From contig NZ_CP179210.1 in NCBI RefSeq assembly GCF_051201665.1, forward strand, positions 682,001 to 746,000: a stretch of DNA of 64,000 bases. The letters are read 5' to 3'. The notes beneath the pieces were generated by a model. The model was given only the letters and a program-made list of their open reading frames with translations, was not told the origin of the DNA and did no database searches. Below are positions 1 through 8,372 of this stretch, piece by piece (the first letter of the stretch is position 1; each line of letters opens with the position of its first letter). A program made the position numbers and the translations under genes. Source of the stretch: Psychrobium sp051201665 (GTDB taxonomy: Bacteria > Pseudomonadota > Gammaproteobacteria > Enterobacterales > Psychrobiaceae).

Positions 1-344
1 TAAAATCCTTTATTAGGCATGTCTTCTACAGGAATAACAGTAAGCTGATAATTACTATCTAATTTAACGATTGTTCCGTAATAATAATTGAATGCATACA
101 GATATCTATCGTGCACATTAAACGCCAAAGCGTTCATTTTTTCTTGTCCCCAATCGGTTGGCGAAATTTTTTCATAAAACCCTGTTGCTAGTTGAACACC
201 ATACAAATTAGCTATTTTATCTTGCACCAGAAATGCTTCAGTTGGGCAATCCGTAAACGGTGTTGCTTGAGTATTGGCTGCGCCAACAACCGCTGAAATA
301 AGCACTAAGCCTTGAAAAGCTCTGTTTTTTATAAGATTAGACAT
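1..344 (-). CDS. Secreted protein of unknown function, N-terminal part only
   Basis: The reading frame starts at the ATG whose first base is 344 and runs off the left edge of the window, so only about 114 residues are visible. An AAGGA ribosome-binding site lies about nine bases upstream of the ATG. The N-terminus (MSNLIKNRAFQGLVLISAVV followed by a small-residue stretch ending NTQA) looks like a signal peptide, so the product is probably exported. The mature part starts with TPFTDCPTEAFLVQ and contains aromatic-rich segments like those of beta-propeller-type surface proteins. I recall similar N-termini in proteins carrying DUF6923, but this is from memory. No function can be assigned. Confidence 0.65.
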   Translation of the reverse strand, partial: MSNLIKNRAFQGLVLISAVVGAANTQATPFTDCPTEAFLVQDKIANLYGVQLATGFYEKISPTDWGQEKMNALAFNVHDRYLYAFNYYYGTIVKLDSNYQLTVIPVEDMPNKGF

Positions 345-570
345 AATGGTGTAATCCTTCGCATGAGTTAAAGAATAACTGTAAGAGAGCAACTAGTACG
401 CCAGAAAGGGAATTTATAATAATTTCAATTGGTTATTGTTAGCGTTGACGTTTTTGTCTACATGGTTTTCTATTTAGCAATGCATATTGAAAATAGAGTT
501 TTCATTATGAGTGATTAACTTGTTGTTCAAAGCAGGTATAATTCTACCAATTGAAATTTAGGAAATAACC

Positions 571-1245
571 ATGGCTCGTTTTACTGTGCTTGGCACCGCT
601 GACATTCCCAATCAACAAGGTCAATTGCGCCTACTATCGCGTAATGATGAATTCACTATTAAAATTGCCGGTGTACCAGGTGATTTGATGAATAGCCGAA
701 TGCATGCTTCTGAAGATGCGCTAGCAACACTTGCTTGTAACAAAATAAAATCACAACCAAAACCACAGGTTCTTATCGGTGGGTTAGGCATGGGATTTAC
801 GTTGCGCTCAGCACTGGATTCACTCAACAAAGAGGCCACGGTGACTGTTGCTGAACTAATTAGTGAAGTCGTGGAGTGGAATAAAGGTGAACTTGGTCAA
901 TTAACAAATCATCCTGTTAATGATCCGCGGACTAAAATTCATGTTGGTGATGTGGGAGAAGTGTTGCGTCAGGCAAGCAGTCAGTTTGATGCCATTTTAC
1001 TTGATGTCGATAACGGACCAGAAGGTCATACGTCTGAAGATAATGGTTGGATATATACGCCGGCAGGGCTTAAGGCCGCTAAAAGCGCATTACGACCAGG
1101 TGGAATCGTAGCCTATTGGTCTGCAGGTATTGATAGTGCGTTCACCACTAGACTCGTTAAAGCTGGGTTTAAAACTAAGCCAGTCACAGTGCGAGCTCAT
1201 ACCAATGGTAAGGGAGCTCGTCACGTTATTTGGCTAGCATGGTAG
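571..1245 (+). CDS. Spermidine-synthase-like SAM-fold protein
   Basis: A protein of 224 residues with a Rossmann methyltransferase-like core. The glycine-rich nucleotide loop is LIGGLGMGFTLRSAL (about residues 68-82), followed by an acidic residue at the end of the next strand (VTVAELISEVVEW) and the DAILLDVDNGPEG strand-loop near residue 140. This arrangement is typical of spermidine-synthase-like proteins (SpeE fold), and D in LLDVDNGP matches the family's conserved acidic position. It lacks the N-terminal beta domain of true SpeE, so polyamine synthesis should not be assumed. TAGGAAATAACC precedes the ATG, and a TATAAT-like -10 box lies at 537-542. It is a single gene, divergent from the secreted-protein gene on its left. 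Confidence 0.75.
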   Translation: MARFTVLGTADIPNQQGQLRLLSRNDEFTIKIAGVPGDLMNSRMHASEDALATLACNKIKSQPKPQVLIGGLGMGFTLRSALDSLNKEATVTVAELISEVVEWNKGELGQLTNHPVNDPRTKIHVGDVGEVLRQASSQFDAILLDVDNGPEGHTSEDNGWIYTPAGLKAAKSALRPGGIVAYWSAGIDSAFTTRLVKAGFKTKPVTVRAHTNGKGARHVIWLAW

Positions 1246-1322
1246 ACTCTATCTTTACTCGATAAATGAGCGTGCTAAAGTTGAGTAACCTCGATACAAA
1301 TTATTTTTTCTGTTAAAACAAT

Positions 1323-1892
1323 ATGATGCCAATGAAGTTTCAGAAAGGATTCACGTTAATCGAGCTAGTGATTGTTATCATTATCTTAGGCATACTTGCG
1401 GTTACGGCCGCGCCTAAGTTTATCAATGTGTCTAAAGAAGCTCGCATTGCAACGCTCAATGGATTATCCGGGACTTTTCGTTCCAGTGTCCAGCTGATTC
1501 ATGCAAAAGCGCAGATCAAAAACTTGGTCAATTTATCAGGGTATCAAGATTTAGATTATAACGGCTCACCTATTACCATTCGTTATGGTTACTTTGCCTA
1601 TCACCCGACATTTTCTCGTGTTGCAGCTGATGTGACGCTCATTCTAGATATCGACTTGGACAACGATTGGGACTCAACATTTGAACCAGGAGGAACAGCG
1701 GGGGCACATCGCTCAAGAATATCTCCCAAAGGGATTAATGAAGCGACAAACCAAGGTGCAATAGGACAAATTAGCCGCTGCTATGTCGAGTGTGTATTAC
1801 CAACCACCGCCGGGCATCACCTACTTTTAATATTGATGAAGATTGTTAGAGAGCATAAAAAGAAGCTTCATTGCTACATAAGAGGAACCTAA
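1323..1892 (+). CDS. MSHA-type type IV prepilin with a 3' frameshift
   Basis: The start region encodes a class III prepilin signal: MKFQKG followed by FTLIELVIVIIILGILAV, with cleavage expected after G and the conserved Glu at mature position 5. The best start is the third ATG at 1332. The product would be an MshA-like pilin subunit assembled in the inner membrane. The end is abnormal. After CYVECVLPTTAG the open frame continues HHLLLIL and runs on to 1892. Restoring one base near 1811-1815 gives ASPTFNIDEDC and a stop at 1847-1849, which is the usual pilin ending with the second cysteine of the disulfide loop. So one base appears to be lost, by mutation or by sequencing error. The gene stands alone, without the rest of an msh locus. 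Confidence 0.8.
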   Translation: MMPMKFQKGFTLIELVIVIIILGILAVTAAPKFINVSKEARIATLNGLSGTFRSSVQLIHAKAQIKNLVNLSGYQDLDYNGSPITIRYGYFAYHPTFSRVAADVTLILDIDLDNDWDSTFEPGGTAGAHRSRISPKGINEATNQGAIGQISRCYVECVLPTTAGHHLLLILMKIVREHKKKLHCYIRGT

Positions 1893-1943
1893 TGAATTCT
1901 CGTATTGTCCACAGTAGTACGACATCTCATTAAGGATATAAAG

Positions 1944-2123
1944 ATGAACCACAAACCACCTATCAAGAAAACTTACACGCCTGTTGAAGAACTCATAGAA
2001 ATGCAAACCGAATTGGCATTAGTTGACTCGATGCTTCAATCGAAAACGCTGACGATTATGCTTATTTTAGGCACGACTTCATTCGCTGTTTTTATGTATT
2101 TTCTGTTTAACGTTGCTAGTTGA
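1944..2123 (+). CDS. Small single-span membrane protein
   Basis: A 59-residue protein beginning MNHKPPIKKTYTPVEEL. I chose the ATG at 1944 because AAGGA lies seven bases upstream; the frame is open further 5' but without a comparable start. Residues 1-33 are polar and probably cytoplasmic. Residues about 36-57 (TLTIMLILGTTSFAVFMYFL) form one transmembrane helix. It lies between the pilin gene and rnr on the same strand. I do not recognise the family, and no function is proposed. Confidence 0.55.
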   Translation: MNHKPPIKKTYTPVEELIEMQTELALVDSMLQSKTLTIMLILGTTSFAVFMYFLFNVAS

Positions 2124-2184
2124 AATAGAAAATTGTGGCATTGTTTACAAATACTTAAAATATCTCAGGATAAATGATTCATTT

Positions 2185-2214
2185 TTAGGCAGCGTACTAT
2201 AAATCTGTTATACT
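2185..2214 (+). promoter_or_regulatory. Probable sigma-70 promoter of rnr
   Basis: TATACT at 2209-2214 is a good -10 box, with TTAGGC at 2185-2190 as a weak -35 at 18-bp spacing. It lies 31 bp upstream of the rnr start codon. This is a reading by eye; no start site is mapped. Confidence 0.4.
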
Positions 2215-2245
2215 GCCGCCAATTTTTTAATAATGACGAAAATGA

Positions 2246-4660
2246 ATGTCTAAAAACTTCTCAGCGGATCAAGATCCTCATTTTGAGCGCGAACAGCAAA
2301 AATACGAAAACCCTATCGCAAGCCGCGAATTAATCCTCGAACTGCTTAAAAATTCTGATGCACCACTAAAGCGTGAACAGATAGCGCAAGCCTTTGATAT
2401 TACGGAAGAAGAACCTTTAGAAGGTTTGCGTCGCCGTTTGCGTGCGATGGAGCGTGATGGTCAGGCCGTTTATATCCGTAACGGTAGTTACGGTTTACCG
2501 GAACGTATGGATTTAATGCGCGGTAAAATTATTGGTCACCGTGATGGTTTTGGCTTTTTCCGTCCAGATGAAGGCGGCAAAGACTTATTTGTTGACCAAA
2601 AACAAATGCACACTGTATTTCATGGTGACACTGTATTAGCCCAACACAGTACGTTTGGTCGCGGTAAACGCGATGCGCGTATTGTTCGTGTGGTTGAATT
2701 TGGCAAAACGGAATATGTAGGTCGCTTCTTTGTCGATGGTGATATTTCGTTTGTTGTGCCTGATGAAGCACGTATCGCGCAAGATATTATCATTCCAAAT
2801 GATCAAGTGAATGGCGCTCGTAACGGCCAAGTGGTTGTTGTTACCATCACTAAGCGCCCATCACGCCATCAAAGCCCACTGGGCATTGTGTCGAAAATTA
2901 TGGGTGATGAGATGGATCCAGGCATGGAAATCGAGATGGCATTGCGCAATCACGATTTGCCACACGAGTTCTCACAAGCGGTGCTTGATGAAATTAGTGG
3001 CTTGTCTGAAGAAGTGCCTGAAGAAGCGAAGCAAGGCCGTGAAGATTTACGCCATTTACCATTAGTAACTATTGATGGTGAAGACGCACGCGATTTTGAT
3101 GATGCCGTTTATTGTGAAAGTAAGAAAAGCGGTGGCTGGCGCTTATGGGTCGCAATTGCTGATGTAAGCAGTTACGTTGCTAAAGGCAGCGCACTTGACG
3201 AAGAAGCGATAGCTCGTGGTAATTCTGTTTACTTTCCTGGCAACGTTATTCCAATGTTACCTGAGATTTTATCAAACGGTTTGTGTTCGTTAAATCCACA
3301 CGTTGATCGTTTATGTATGGTTTGTGAAATGACCATCAGTGATGCGGGTAACTTGTCTGGTGCTAAGTTTTATCCAGCCGTAATGAATTCACACGCCCGT
3401 TTCACGTATACAAAAGTTGCAGCTATTTTAGATGGTGATAAAGCATTACGTGAAGAATATAGCGAGCGTGTTCCTGAACTAGAAGAACTTCATAAGTTAT
3501 ATACCGCTCTAAATAGCAGACGTTTAGAACGTGGTGCTATTGCTTTTGAAAGCAGTGAAACTCAGTTTGTTTTCAATGAGCAGCGCAAGATTGAAAATAT
3601 CGTACCGCTTGTTCGAAATGATGCACACAAGATGATTGAAGAGTGCATGATTTTAGCCAATGTTGCATCGGCTAAATTTGTTGAAAAGCACGAAGGTAAC
3701 GCTCTATTTAGGGTGCATGATTTACCGGGTGATGAGAAGTTAATGAACTTCCGCGCATTTTTAGGTGAATTAGGTTTAGAACTGACTGGTGGCGATAAGC
3801 CTCAGCCAAAGCACTATGCACAACTGCTTGAGATTGTTAAAACTCGCGATGACAGTGAACTGATTCAAATTATGCTGCTTCGTTCAATGAAACAAGCGGT
3901 TTATGCACCAGAGAATGAAGGTCATTTTGGTTTAGCATTAAGTAACTACAGTCACTTTACGTCGCCAATTCGCCGTTATCCTGATTTGATTTTGCATCGC
4001 ACTATCAAGTCGCTATTGGTTAAGCAGAAGAAACTAGCTAAAGCACAAGGCAAGAAAATTGGCGCCCATGTTTATGAAGCGTCTGATATGTCAGAGCTAG
4101 GTGTTCATTGTTCGATGACTGAACGCCGCGCCGATGATGCTACCCGTGATGTAAGCGACTGGCTCAAGTGTGAATACATGCTTGAACACGTTGGCGACAG
4201 CTTCGCAGGAACTATCGCTACTGTCACTAGTTTTGGTTGTTTTGTTCGCTTAGACGATATCAATATTGAAGGTTTGCTGCACATTAGCGCATTGCCAGAA
4301 GACTATTACCATTTTGATCAAGTGAACGCACGATTGGTTGCCGAGCATTCAAATGTGACTTATCACATGGGTGATCGTATTGAGGTTAAAGTTGCCTCAG
4401 TAAATCTTGATGAAAAGAAAATCGATTTAACACTTAACTCTTTTGAGCCTAAGAAACGTCGTAGTTCTCGCCGCAGTGGTGATGAAAAGTCATCAAAGCC
4501 GAATAAGCGTAGTTCAGGTAAGAAAGATACTAGAAAAGACGATAATAAATCAGGTGCTAAAGGCACCAAGAAAAGTGGTGCTTCAAAACCGCGTGCTGGT
4601 AAAAACAGCCGTAGTAAAAAGCCATCAGCCAAACCAAGCAGCAAGAGTAATGAGAAGTAA
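2246..4660 (+). CDS. rnr: Ribonuclease R
   Basis: An 804-residue 3'-5' exoribonuclease of the RNB family that degrades structured RNA. The domain order is normal: an N-terminal winged-helix segment (about residues 25-85), two OB cold-shock-like domains (about 85-250), the RNB catalytic core, an S1 domain (GDSFAGTIATVTSFGCFVRL, about residues 650-735) and a lysine/serine-rich basic tail. The catalytic acidic cluster DGEDARDFDDAV lies near residue 280. The length matches gammaproteobacterial RNase R. The stop codon overlaps the start of rlmB by one base, so the two are translationally coupled, as is common in enterobacteria and relatives. Confidence 0.97.
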   Translation: MSKNFSADQDPHFEREQQKYENPIASRELILELLKNSDAPLKREQIAQAFDITEEEPLEGLRRRLRAMERDGQAVYIRNGSYGLPERMDLMRGKIIGHRDGFGFFRPDEGGKDLFVDQKQMHTVFHGDTVLAQHSTFGRGKRDARIVRVVEFGKTEYVGRFFVDGDISFVVPDEARIAQDIIIPNDQVNGARNGQVVVVTITKRPSRHQSPLGIVSKIMGDEMDPGMEIEMALRNHDLPHEFSQAVLDEISGLSEEVPEEAKQGREDLRHLPLVTIDGEDARDFDDAVYCESKKSGGWRLWVAIADVSSYVAKGSALDEEAIARGNSVYFPGNVIPMLPEILSNGLCSLNPHVDRLCMVCEMTISDAGNLSGAKFYPAVMNSHARFTYTKVAAILDGDKALREEYSERVPELEELHKLYTALNSRRLERGAIAFESSETQFVFNEQRKIENIVPLVRNDAHKMIEECMILANVASAKFVEKHEGNALFRVHDLPGDEKLMNFRAFLGELGLELTGGDKPQPKHYAQLLEIVKTRDDSELIQIMLLRSMKQAVYAPENEGHFGLALSNYSHFTSPIRRYPDLILHRTIKSLLVKQKKLAKAQGKKIGAHVYEASDMSELGVHCSMTERRADDATRDVSDWLKCEYMLEHVGDSFAGTIATVTSFGCFVRLDDINIEGLLHISALPEDYYHFDQVNARLVAEHSNVTYHMGDRIEVKVASVNLDEKKIDLTLNSFEPKKRRSSRRSGDEKSSKPNKRSSGKKDTRKDDNKSGAKGTKKSGASKPRAGKNSRSKKPSAKPSSKSNEK

Positions 4661-5400
4661 TGAGTAAACACGATTTATTATTCGGTATTCACAGTATTGA
4701 AGCCGTATTAAACAACGAACCTGAGCGAATTTTAGAAATTTTTGCACTAAAAGGTCGTGATGACGAACGCATGAACAAGGTGATTAGCTTAGCGCGTCGC
4801 CACGGCGTGAGTGTGTCATTTGTTGGAAAAAACAAATTGGAAGATCGTGCTGGTGAAGAGTCTCATCAAGGTATTATTGCCAATGTCCGTGCTGCAAGAG
4901 TTAAGGCTGAAGCTGATCTTGATGAAATACTAAACAGTACAGAACAGCCGTTTTTGTTGATTCTTGATGGCGTTACAGACCCACATAATTTAGGTGCTTG
5001 TATCCGTAGCGCTGATGCCGCTGGTGTTCACGCCGTTATCGTACCTAAAGATAATGCGGCTTCATTAACACCCGTTGTTCGTAAAGTTGCCTGTGGCGCA
5101 GCTGAAACAATGCCATTGATTCAAGTGACTAACTTAGCGCGTACAATGCGTGAAGTCCAAGAACGTGGTATTTGGATTTATGGTACCGCCGGCGAAGCGA
5201 CTCAGGCGTTATATGAAACTAACCTAACGGGTCCTATTGCTATTGTAATGGGCGCTGAAGGCAGTGGCATGCGCCGCTTAACCCGAGAACATTGTGACCA
5301 TTTAGTATCATTGCCAATGGCGGGTAGCGTTTCAAGTTTAAACGTGTCTGTTACAACCGGTATTTGTTTATTTGAAGTGGTGCGCCAACGCGGTTTATAG
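4660..5400 (+). CDS. rlmB: 23S rRNA 2'-O-ribose G2251 methyltransferase
   Basis: A 246-residue SPOUT methyltransferase (TrmH/RlmB family) that methylates the 2'-OH of a conserved guanosine in the 23S rRNA P-loop. The N-terminal substrate-binding domain is residues 1-75. The knotted SAM domain carries the three SpoU motifs: DPHNLGACIRSADAAG, IAIVMGAEGSGM, and LPMAGSVSSLNVSVTTGICL. The start ATG at 4660 shares a base with the rnr stop codon, which explains the coupling. Downstream lies an insertion-element remnant rather than a clear terminator. Confidence 0.96.
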   Translation: MSKHDLLFGIHSIEAVLNNEPERILEIFALKGRDDERMNKVISLARRHGVSVSFVGKNKLEDRAGEESHQGIIANVRAARVKAEADLDEILNSTEQPFLLILDGVTDPHNLGACIRSADAAGVHAVIVPKDNAASLTPVVRKVACGAAETMPLIQVTNLARTMREVQERGIWIYGTAGEATQALYETNLTGPIAIVMGAEGSGMRRLTREHCDHLVSLPMAGSVSSLNVSVTTGICLFEVVRQRGL

Positions 5401-5449
5401 AAGTTTAGAATATATTGAAAAGGCTCGTGAATAACGTAATGCCATTCGG

Positions 5450-6333
5450 TTAAGCTTTCTTAGGCTTGTATCTCAACGGATACCGAGATGGAATGTAAAG
5501 CACTGAACGTGAAAACGTTCGGTGCTTTCTCTTGTCGGGCAGGATAAAATGTTTCACATCTTTCCTCATCAGTTGTAGTTTCTTTGGTATCGTCCCGTTC
5601 GATGATAACGCCAGCGCTCTGACTTGAGTATCAATGATGCAAATTGCAGCGGTGAAACTTATCATTGTCGGAGATACATCGGCTTCTTTAGCGATGGCTG
5701 ACATTTCCAGTCGAATAAGGTTATAGCCTAACAACACGCCCCATAGCTCTTGTCTAACCCCTTGTGGAAAACGGCTTCTCAAGGTTATTTCGTTATTCAA
5801 TTGGCTCGATTTTAATTCTCCAAAACCTTGCTCTATTTCCCATCGTTCCCAATAATACCAATTGCATTAAATATTTGCCCACTTGTACTTGTTAAAATTA
5901 ACTAAAATGGCGTTGCTCTCAATCCTAATAGCCAGCTATTAGTCAATCGAGCGCCTTGTTTTAGCTGATTTTCTCTACGCACAACAAGATCACTTACTTA
6001 ATGCAATTGGTATAAATTGACAATAACGTTTCCATCGGTGATGCTTCTGGGTCTGTCAATGAGGTGATAAAACCTTTAATGTCTCCTTTAGGGTGTTGGT
6101 AGCAAATCATACGTGCCTGCCAAACATCTGGTAGGTTAGGATTATTCGCACGGGCTTGTGGTGAAACAGGCATTTCGATTAATAAATCATTCTCTGAAAA
6201 ACGTTCGATGACCTCGTATCGCATGCCTTGTTTTACAGGGATGTGGGTGCTTATGCTCAGTCTGGAACAATGAACATGTGCCAACAATCCTTTTAGGTTG
6301 AACAAAATTTGAACTGCAAAGATAAACAGACCC
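5450..6333 (-). mobile_element. Decayed IS4-type insertion sequence, split by a MITE
   Basis: On the minus strand, two pieces of a DDE transposase surround the MITE copy at 5856-6012. The 5' piece (6305 down to 6014) begins MFNLKGLLAHVHCS and contains VWQARMICYQHPKG. The 3' piece contains WERWEIEQGFGELKS, which carries the catalytic Glu in the family's YREXXK-like region, and ends SRYPLRYKPKKA at 5450. Removing the MITE and one copy of its TAA duplication joins them in frame. The N-terminal transposase part is missing, so the element is dead. Its end at about 6333 (GGGTCTGTT on the minus strand, then GTTCAAATTTTGTTCAA) matches the terminus of the short element at 31906-32170. The other end was not found. 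Confidence 0.75.
5856..6012 (+). repeat. 157-bp MITE-like repeat, copy 1
   Basis: The ends are perfect 15-bp inverted repeats (TACCAATTGCATTAA). The flanking trinucleotide TAA at 5853-5855 and 6013-6015 is a target duplication. A central hairpin is formed by CTAATAGC-CA-GCTATTAG, extended by GGCG and CGCC arms. There is no coding capacity. Its sequence is identical to the copies at 31628-31784 and 42508-42664. It interrupts the IS4-type transposase. TNA duplications fit the IS1031-like group of the IS5 family, which is an inference since no parent element is present in the window. Confidence 0.92.
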
Positions 6334-6335
6334 TA

Positions 6336-6479
6336 GCCGTTGATGCAAGATTACGTATCATCCTAAATCATTCTCCTAAAAATATTAACGCATTCGCATG
6401 GCATATTATTCCGGTAACTATTATCTCAATTTTGTTTGTTATCGTTGGTGTTTCAATGAAAACAGGCTGGTTAAATTAG
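6336..6479 (+). pseudogene. 3' fragment of a membrane protein gene
   Basis: Starting directly beside the insertion-sequence end, an open frame reads AVDARLRIILNHSPKNINA and continues through one hydrophobic helix (IIPVTIISILFVIVGVSM) to KTGWLN and a stop at 6477-6479. There is no start codon and no ribosome-binding site, so this is probably the C-terminal remnant of a gene whose 5' half was lost when the insertion element arrived. I do not recognise the protein. Confidence 0.5.
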
Positions 6480-6538
6480 CAATTGTAGTCGTTTAGATCA
6501 CAGCTTTAATGTTATTGGTAGATATTGTTGTTTAGGCA

Positions 6539-6567
6539 TTGCCCTAGCTGGTCAATTAATCTATAAT
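6539..6567 (+). promoter_or_regulatory. Sigma-70 promoter of the rpsF operon
   Basis: TTGCCC at 6539-6544 and TATAAT at 6562-6567 are separated by 17 bp, which is close to consensus. Transcription would start near 6574 and give an untranslated leader of about 80 nt before rpsF. This is the strongest promoter I can see by eye in the first 10 kb and suits a ribosomal protein operon. Confidence 0.7.
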
Positions 6568-6614
6568 TCGCGTCCAAATTCGGCTATCCATAATTCCTTG
6601 CCCTCATACTGGTC

Positions 6615-6657
6615 TTGCCGAGCCAAGTACGGGCTAATAAACCGTAAGGAAATATAA
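6615..6657 (+). ncRNA. Candidate S6:S18-binding autoregulatory leader
   Basis: The rpsF leader contains a TACGG/CCGTA stem (6628-6632 with 6642-6646) placed directly before the AAGGA ribosome-binding site. An alternative pairing of AGCC (6621-6624) with GGCT (6632-6635) overlaps it. Many bacteria control rpsF-rpsR with an S6:S18-binding leader that has a pseudoknot and a CCG element. The position and the CCG fit, but I could not test a full covariance match. Confidence 0.35.
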
Positions 6658-7053
6658 ATGCGTCATTACGAAATCGTATTTATGGTTCACCCTGATCAGA
6701 GTGAACAAGTACCTGCAATGATTGAGCGTTACACTGCGTCTATCAAAGATTCTGGTGGTGAAATTCATCGTCTAGAAGATTGGGGCCGTCGTCAATTAGC
6801 ATACCCAATCGACAAACTACACAAAGCACACTACGTTCTTATGAATGTTGAAGCTGGTCAAGAAGTAATGGATGAGCTAGAAAGCACTTTCCGTTACAAC
6901 GATGCTGTGATCCGTAGCCTAGTACTTCGTACTAAAGGCGCTATCACTGAAGCTTCTGACATTGCTAAAGCAAAAGAAGAACGTCGTGAGACTAAACGTC
7001 GTGAAGCTCCGGCTAGCGATGAAGCAAATGCTGAGCAACCTGCTGCTGAGTAA
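6658..7053 (+). CDS. rpsF: 30S ribosomal protein S6
   Basis: 131 residues beginning MRHYEIVFMVHPDQSEQ, the canonical S6 start, with the RRQLAYPIDKLHKAHYVLMN central strand typical of the family. The tail ends in an acidic/alanine stretch (EEANA-type, ending QPAAE) that resembles the glutamate tail region of E. coli S6, which is modified by RimK. It binds S18 on the 30S platform. It is the first gene of rpsF-priB-rpsR-rplI, with AAGGA seven bases upstream of the ATG. Confidence 0.98.
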   Translation: MRHYEIVFMVHPDQSEQVPAMIERYTASIKDSGGEIHRLEDWGRRQLAYPIDKLHKAHYVLMNVEAGQEVMDELESTFRYNDAVIRSLVLRTKGAITEASDIAKAKEERRETKRREAPASDEANAEQPAAE

Positions 7054-7064
7054 TTTGACTCTTG

Positions 7065-7373
7065 TTGGCTGAAAACTCAAGCGTGTTGACCGGTATATTA
7101 TGTACCAGCCCACGTAAAAAGGTCAGCCCCGCTGGAATTCCTCACACTTATATTGTGATGGACCATCGGTCGCAACAAACTGAAGCTGGTTTCCCTCGGG
7201 AAATTTATTGCCGAATGACTGTTGTGATTAGCGGAAAAGAAAATCAAATTACCAACAACAAGTTGGTCAAGGGCAGTAATATCAAGGCAAGTGGTTATCT
7301 TGTCTGGCATCAAGGCCGAAATGGCTCGCCAAAAATTGTATTACATGCTCATTCGATTGAATTGATGAATTAG
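7065..7373 (+). CDS. priB: Primosomal replication protein N (PriB)
   Basis: A single OB-fold protein of about 102 residues that binds ssDNA and bridges PriA to DnaT during replication restart. SPRKKVSPAGIPHTYIVMDH and GFPREIYCRMTVVISGKEN align well with E. coli PriB. There is no ATG at the expected place. Alignment of SSVLTG with the LVLSG of E. coli PriB puts the start at TTG 7065 (or TTG 7062), eleven bases or fewer after the rpsF stop, with no clear ribosome-binding site, so coupling to rpsF is likely. The location between rpsF and rpsR is diagnostic for gammaproteobacteria. Confidence 0.9.
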   Translation: MAENSSVLTGILCTSPRKKVSPAGIPHTYIVMDHRSQQTEAGFPREIYCRMTVVISGKENQITNNKLVKGSNIKASGYLVWHQGRNGSPKIVLHAHSIELMN

Positions 7374-7384
7374 GAGAAATCTCC

Positions 7385-7612
7385 ATGGCACGTTTTTTTA
7401 GACGTCGTAAGTTTTGTCGTTTCACCGCTGACGGTGTTGCACAAATTGACTACAAAGATATCGCTACTTTGAAAAACTATATCACTGAAAGTGGTAAAAT
7501 CGTACCTAGCCGTATTACTGGTACTCGCGCTAAATATCAGCGTCAGCTTGCTGTTGCAATCAAGCGCGCTCGTTACCTAGCTTTACTTCCATACACAGAC
7601 TTACATCAGTAA
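7385..7612 (+). CDS. rpsR: 30S ribosomal protein S18
   Basis: 75 residues, the normal length, with FFRRRKFCRFTADGV at the N-terminus, IDYKDIATLKNYITESGKIV in the middle, and the conserved RITGTRAKYQRQLA motif. It forms the platform of the 30S subunit with S6. AGGAGAAA precedes the ATG. It lies 11 bp after priB and 30 bp before rplI. Confidence 0.98.
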   Translation: MARFFRRRKFCRFTADGVAQIDYKDIATLKNYITESGKIVPSRITGTRAKYQRQLAVAIKRARYLALLPYTDLHQ

Positions 7613-7642
7613 GCCGGTTATTGAAATTTTAGGAGAAAGGTA

Positions 7643-8092
7643 ATGCAAGTTATTCTACTTGATAAGATTGCTAAGCTAGGTGAGTTAGGCGATAAAGTAT
7701 CAGTTAAATCTGGTTTCGCACGTAACTTCCTACTTCCGCAAAAGAAAGCGGTATTTGCTAGCAAAGAAAATGTAGCAAAATTTGAAGAGCGTCGCGCTGA
7801 ATTAGAAGCTGGTCTAGCTGCTAAATTAGCAACTGCTCAAGCTCGTGGCGAAGCTGTTAGCGCGTTAAACAACGTTGTTATCACTTCTTCAGCCGGCGAA
7901 GAAGGTAAACTATTCGGCTCTATCGGTACTCGCGATATCGCTGATGCCGTTACTGCTGCTGGTGCAGAGATTGTTAAAAGTGAAGTTCGTCTTCCAGAAG
8001 GCGCTTTACGCCACACTGGTGAGTTCGAAATCGCTATTCACCTTCATACAGAAGTTGATGTTACAGTTACTATCGAAATCGTTGCTGAGTAA
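7643..8092 (+). CDS. rplI: 50S ribosomal protein L9
   Basis: 149 residues with the L9 signature (MQVILLDKIAKLGELGDKV and KSGFARNFLLPQKKA at residues 1-37), a central helix, and the C-terminal RNA-binding domain with GEEGKLFGSIGTRDIADAV. AGGAGAAAGG precedes the ATG. It is the last gene before a strong terminator. In many related genomes dnaB and alr come next; here they lie about 37 kb downstream. Confidence 0.98.
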   Translation: MQVILLDKIAKLGELGDKVSVKSGFARNFLLPQKKAVFASKENVAKFEERRAELEAGLAAKLATAQARGEAVSALNNVVITSSAGEEGKLFGSIGTRDIADAVTAAGAEIVKSEVRLPEGALRHTGEFEIAIHLHTEVDVTVTIEIVAE

Positions 8093-8120
8093 TCAGTAAC
8101 CTTTTATAGGTAACAATAGA

Positions 8121-8155
8121 AAGCCGCGTGATAGCAATATCACGCGGCTTTTTTT
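8121..8155 (+). terminator. Rho-independent terminator of the rpsF-rplI operon
   Basis: A perfect 12-bp stem (AAGCCGCGTGAT at 8121-8132 with ATCACGCGGCTT at 8139-8150) closes a six-base loop and runs into seven T residues. It lies 29 bp after the rplI stop. Confidence 0.95.
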
Positions 8156-8372
8156 GTCTAAAATGTAAAGTAGCGCGTTTTATTTTTTGGCTCAATTCGA
8201 TTTCGTTGATATTCACGTTTTAGAAAAATGGACACTTAGTTCTTAGATTTATTGGGGTATTGGTGATTTTTGAACGAATATCAATCAATTTAGATCTATT
8301 TCGCATCTTTTGCGTGGTGCTAATTGCAGTGATTAGGTAAAAAGTCTAGATTAGTGATATGGACGTAAGTTG

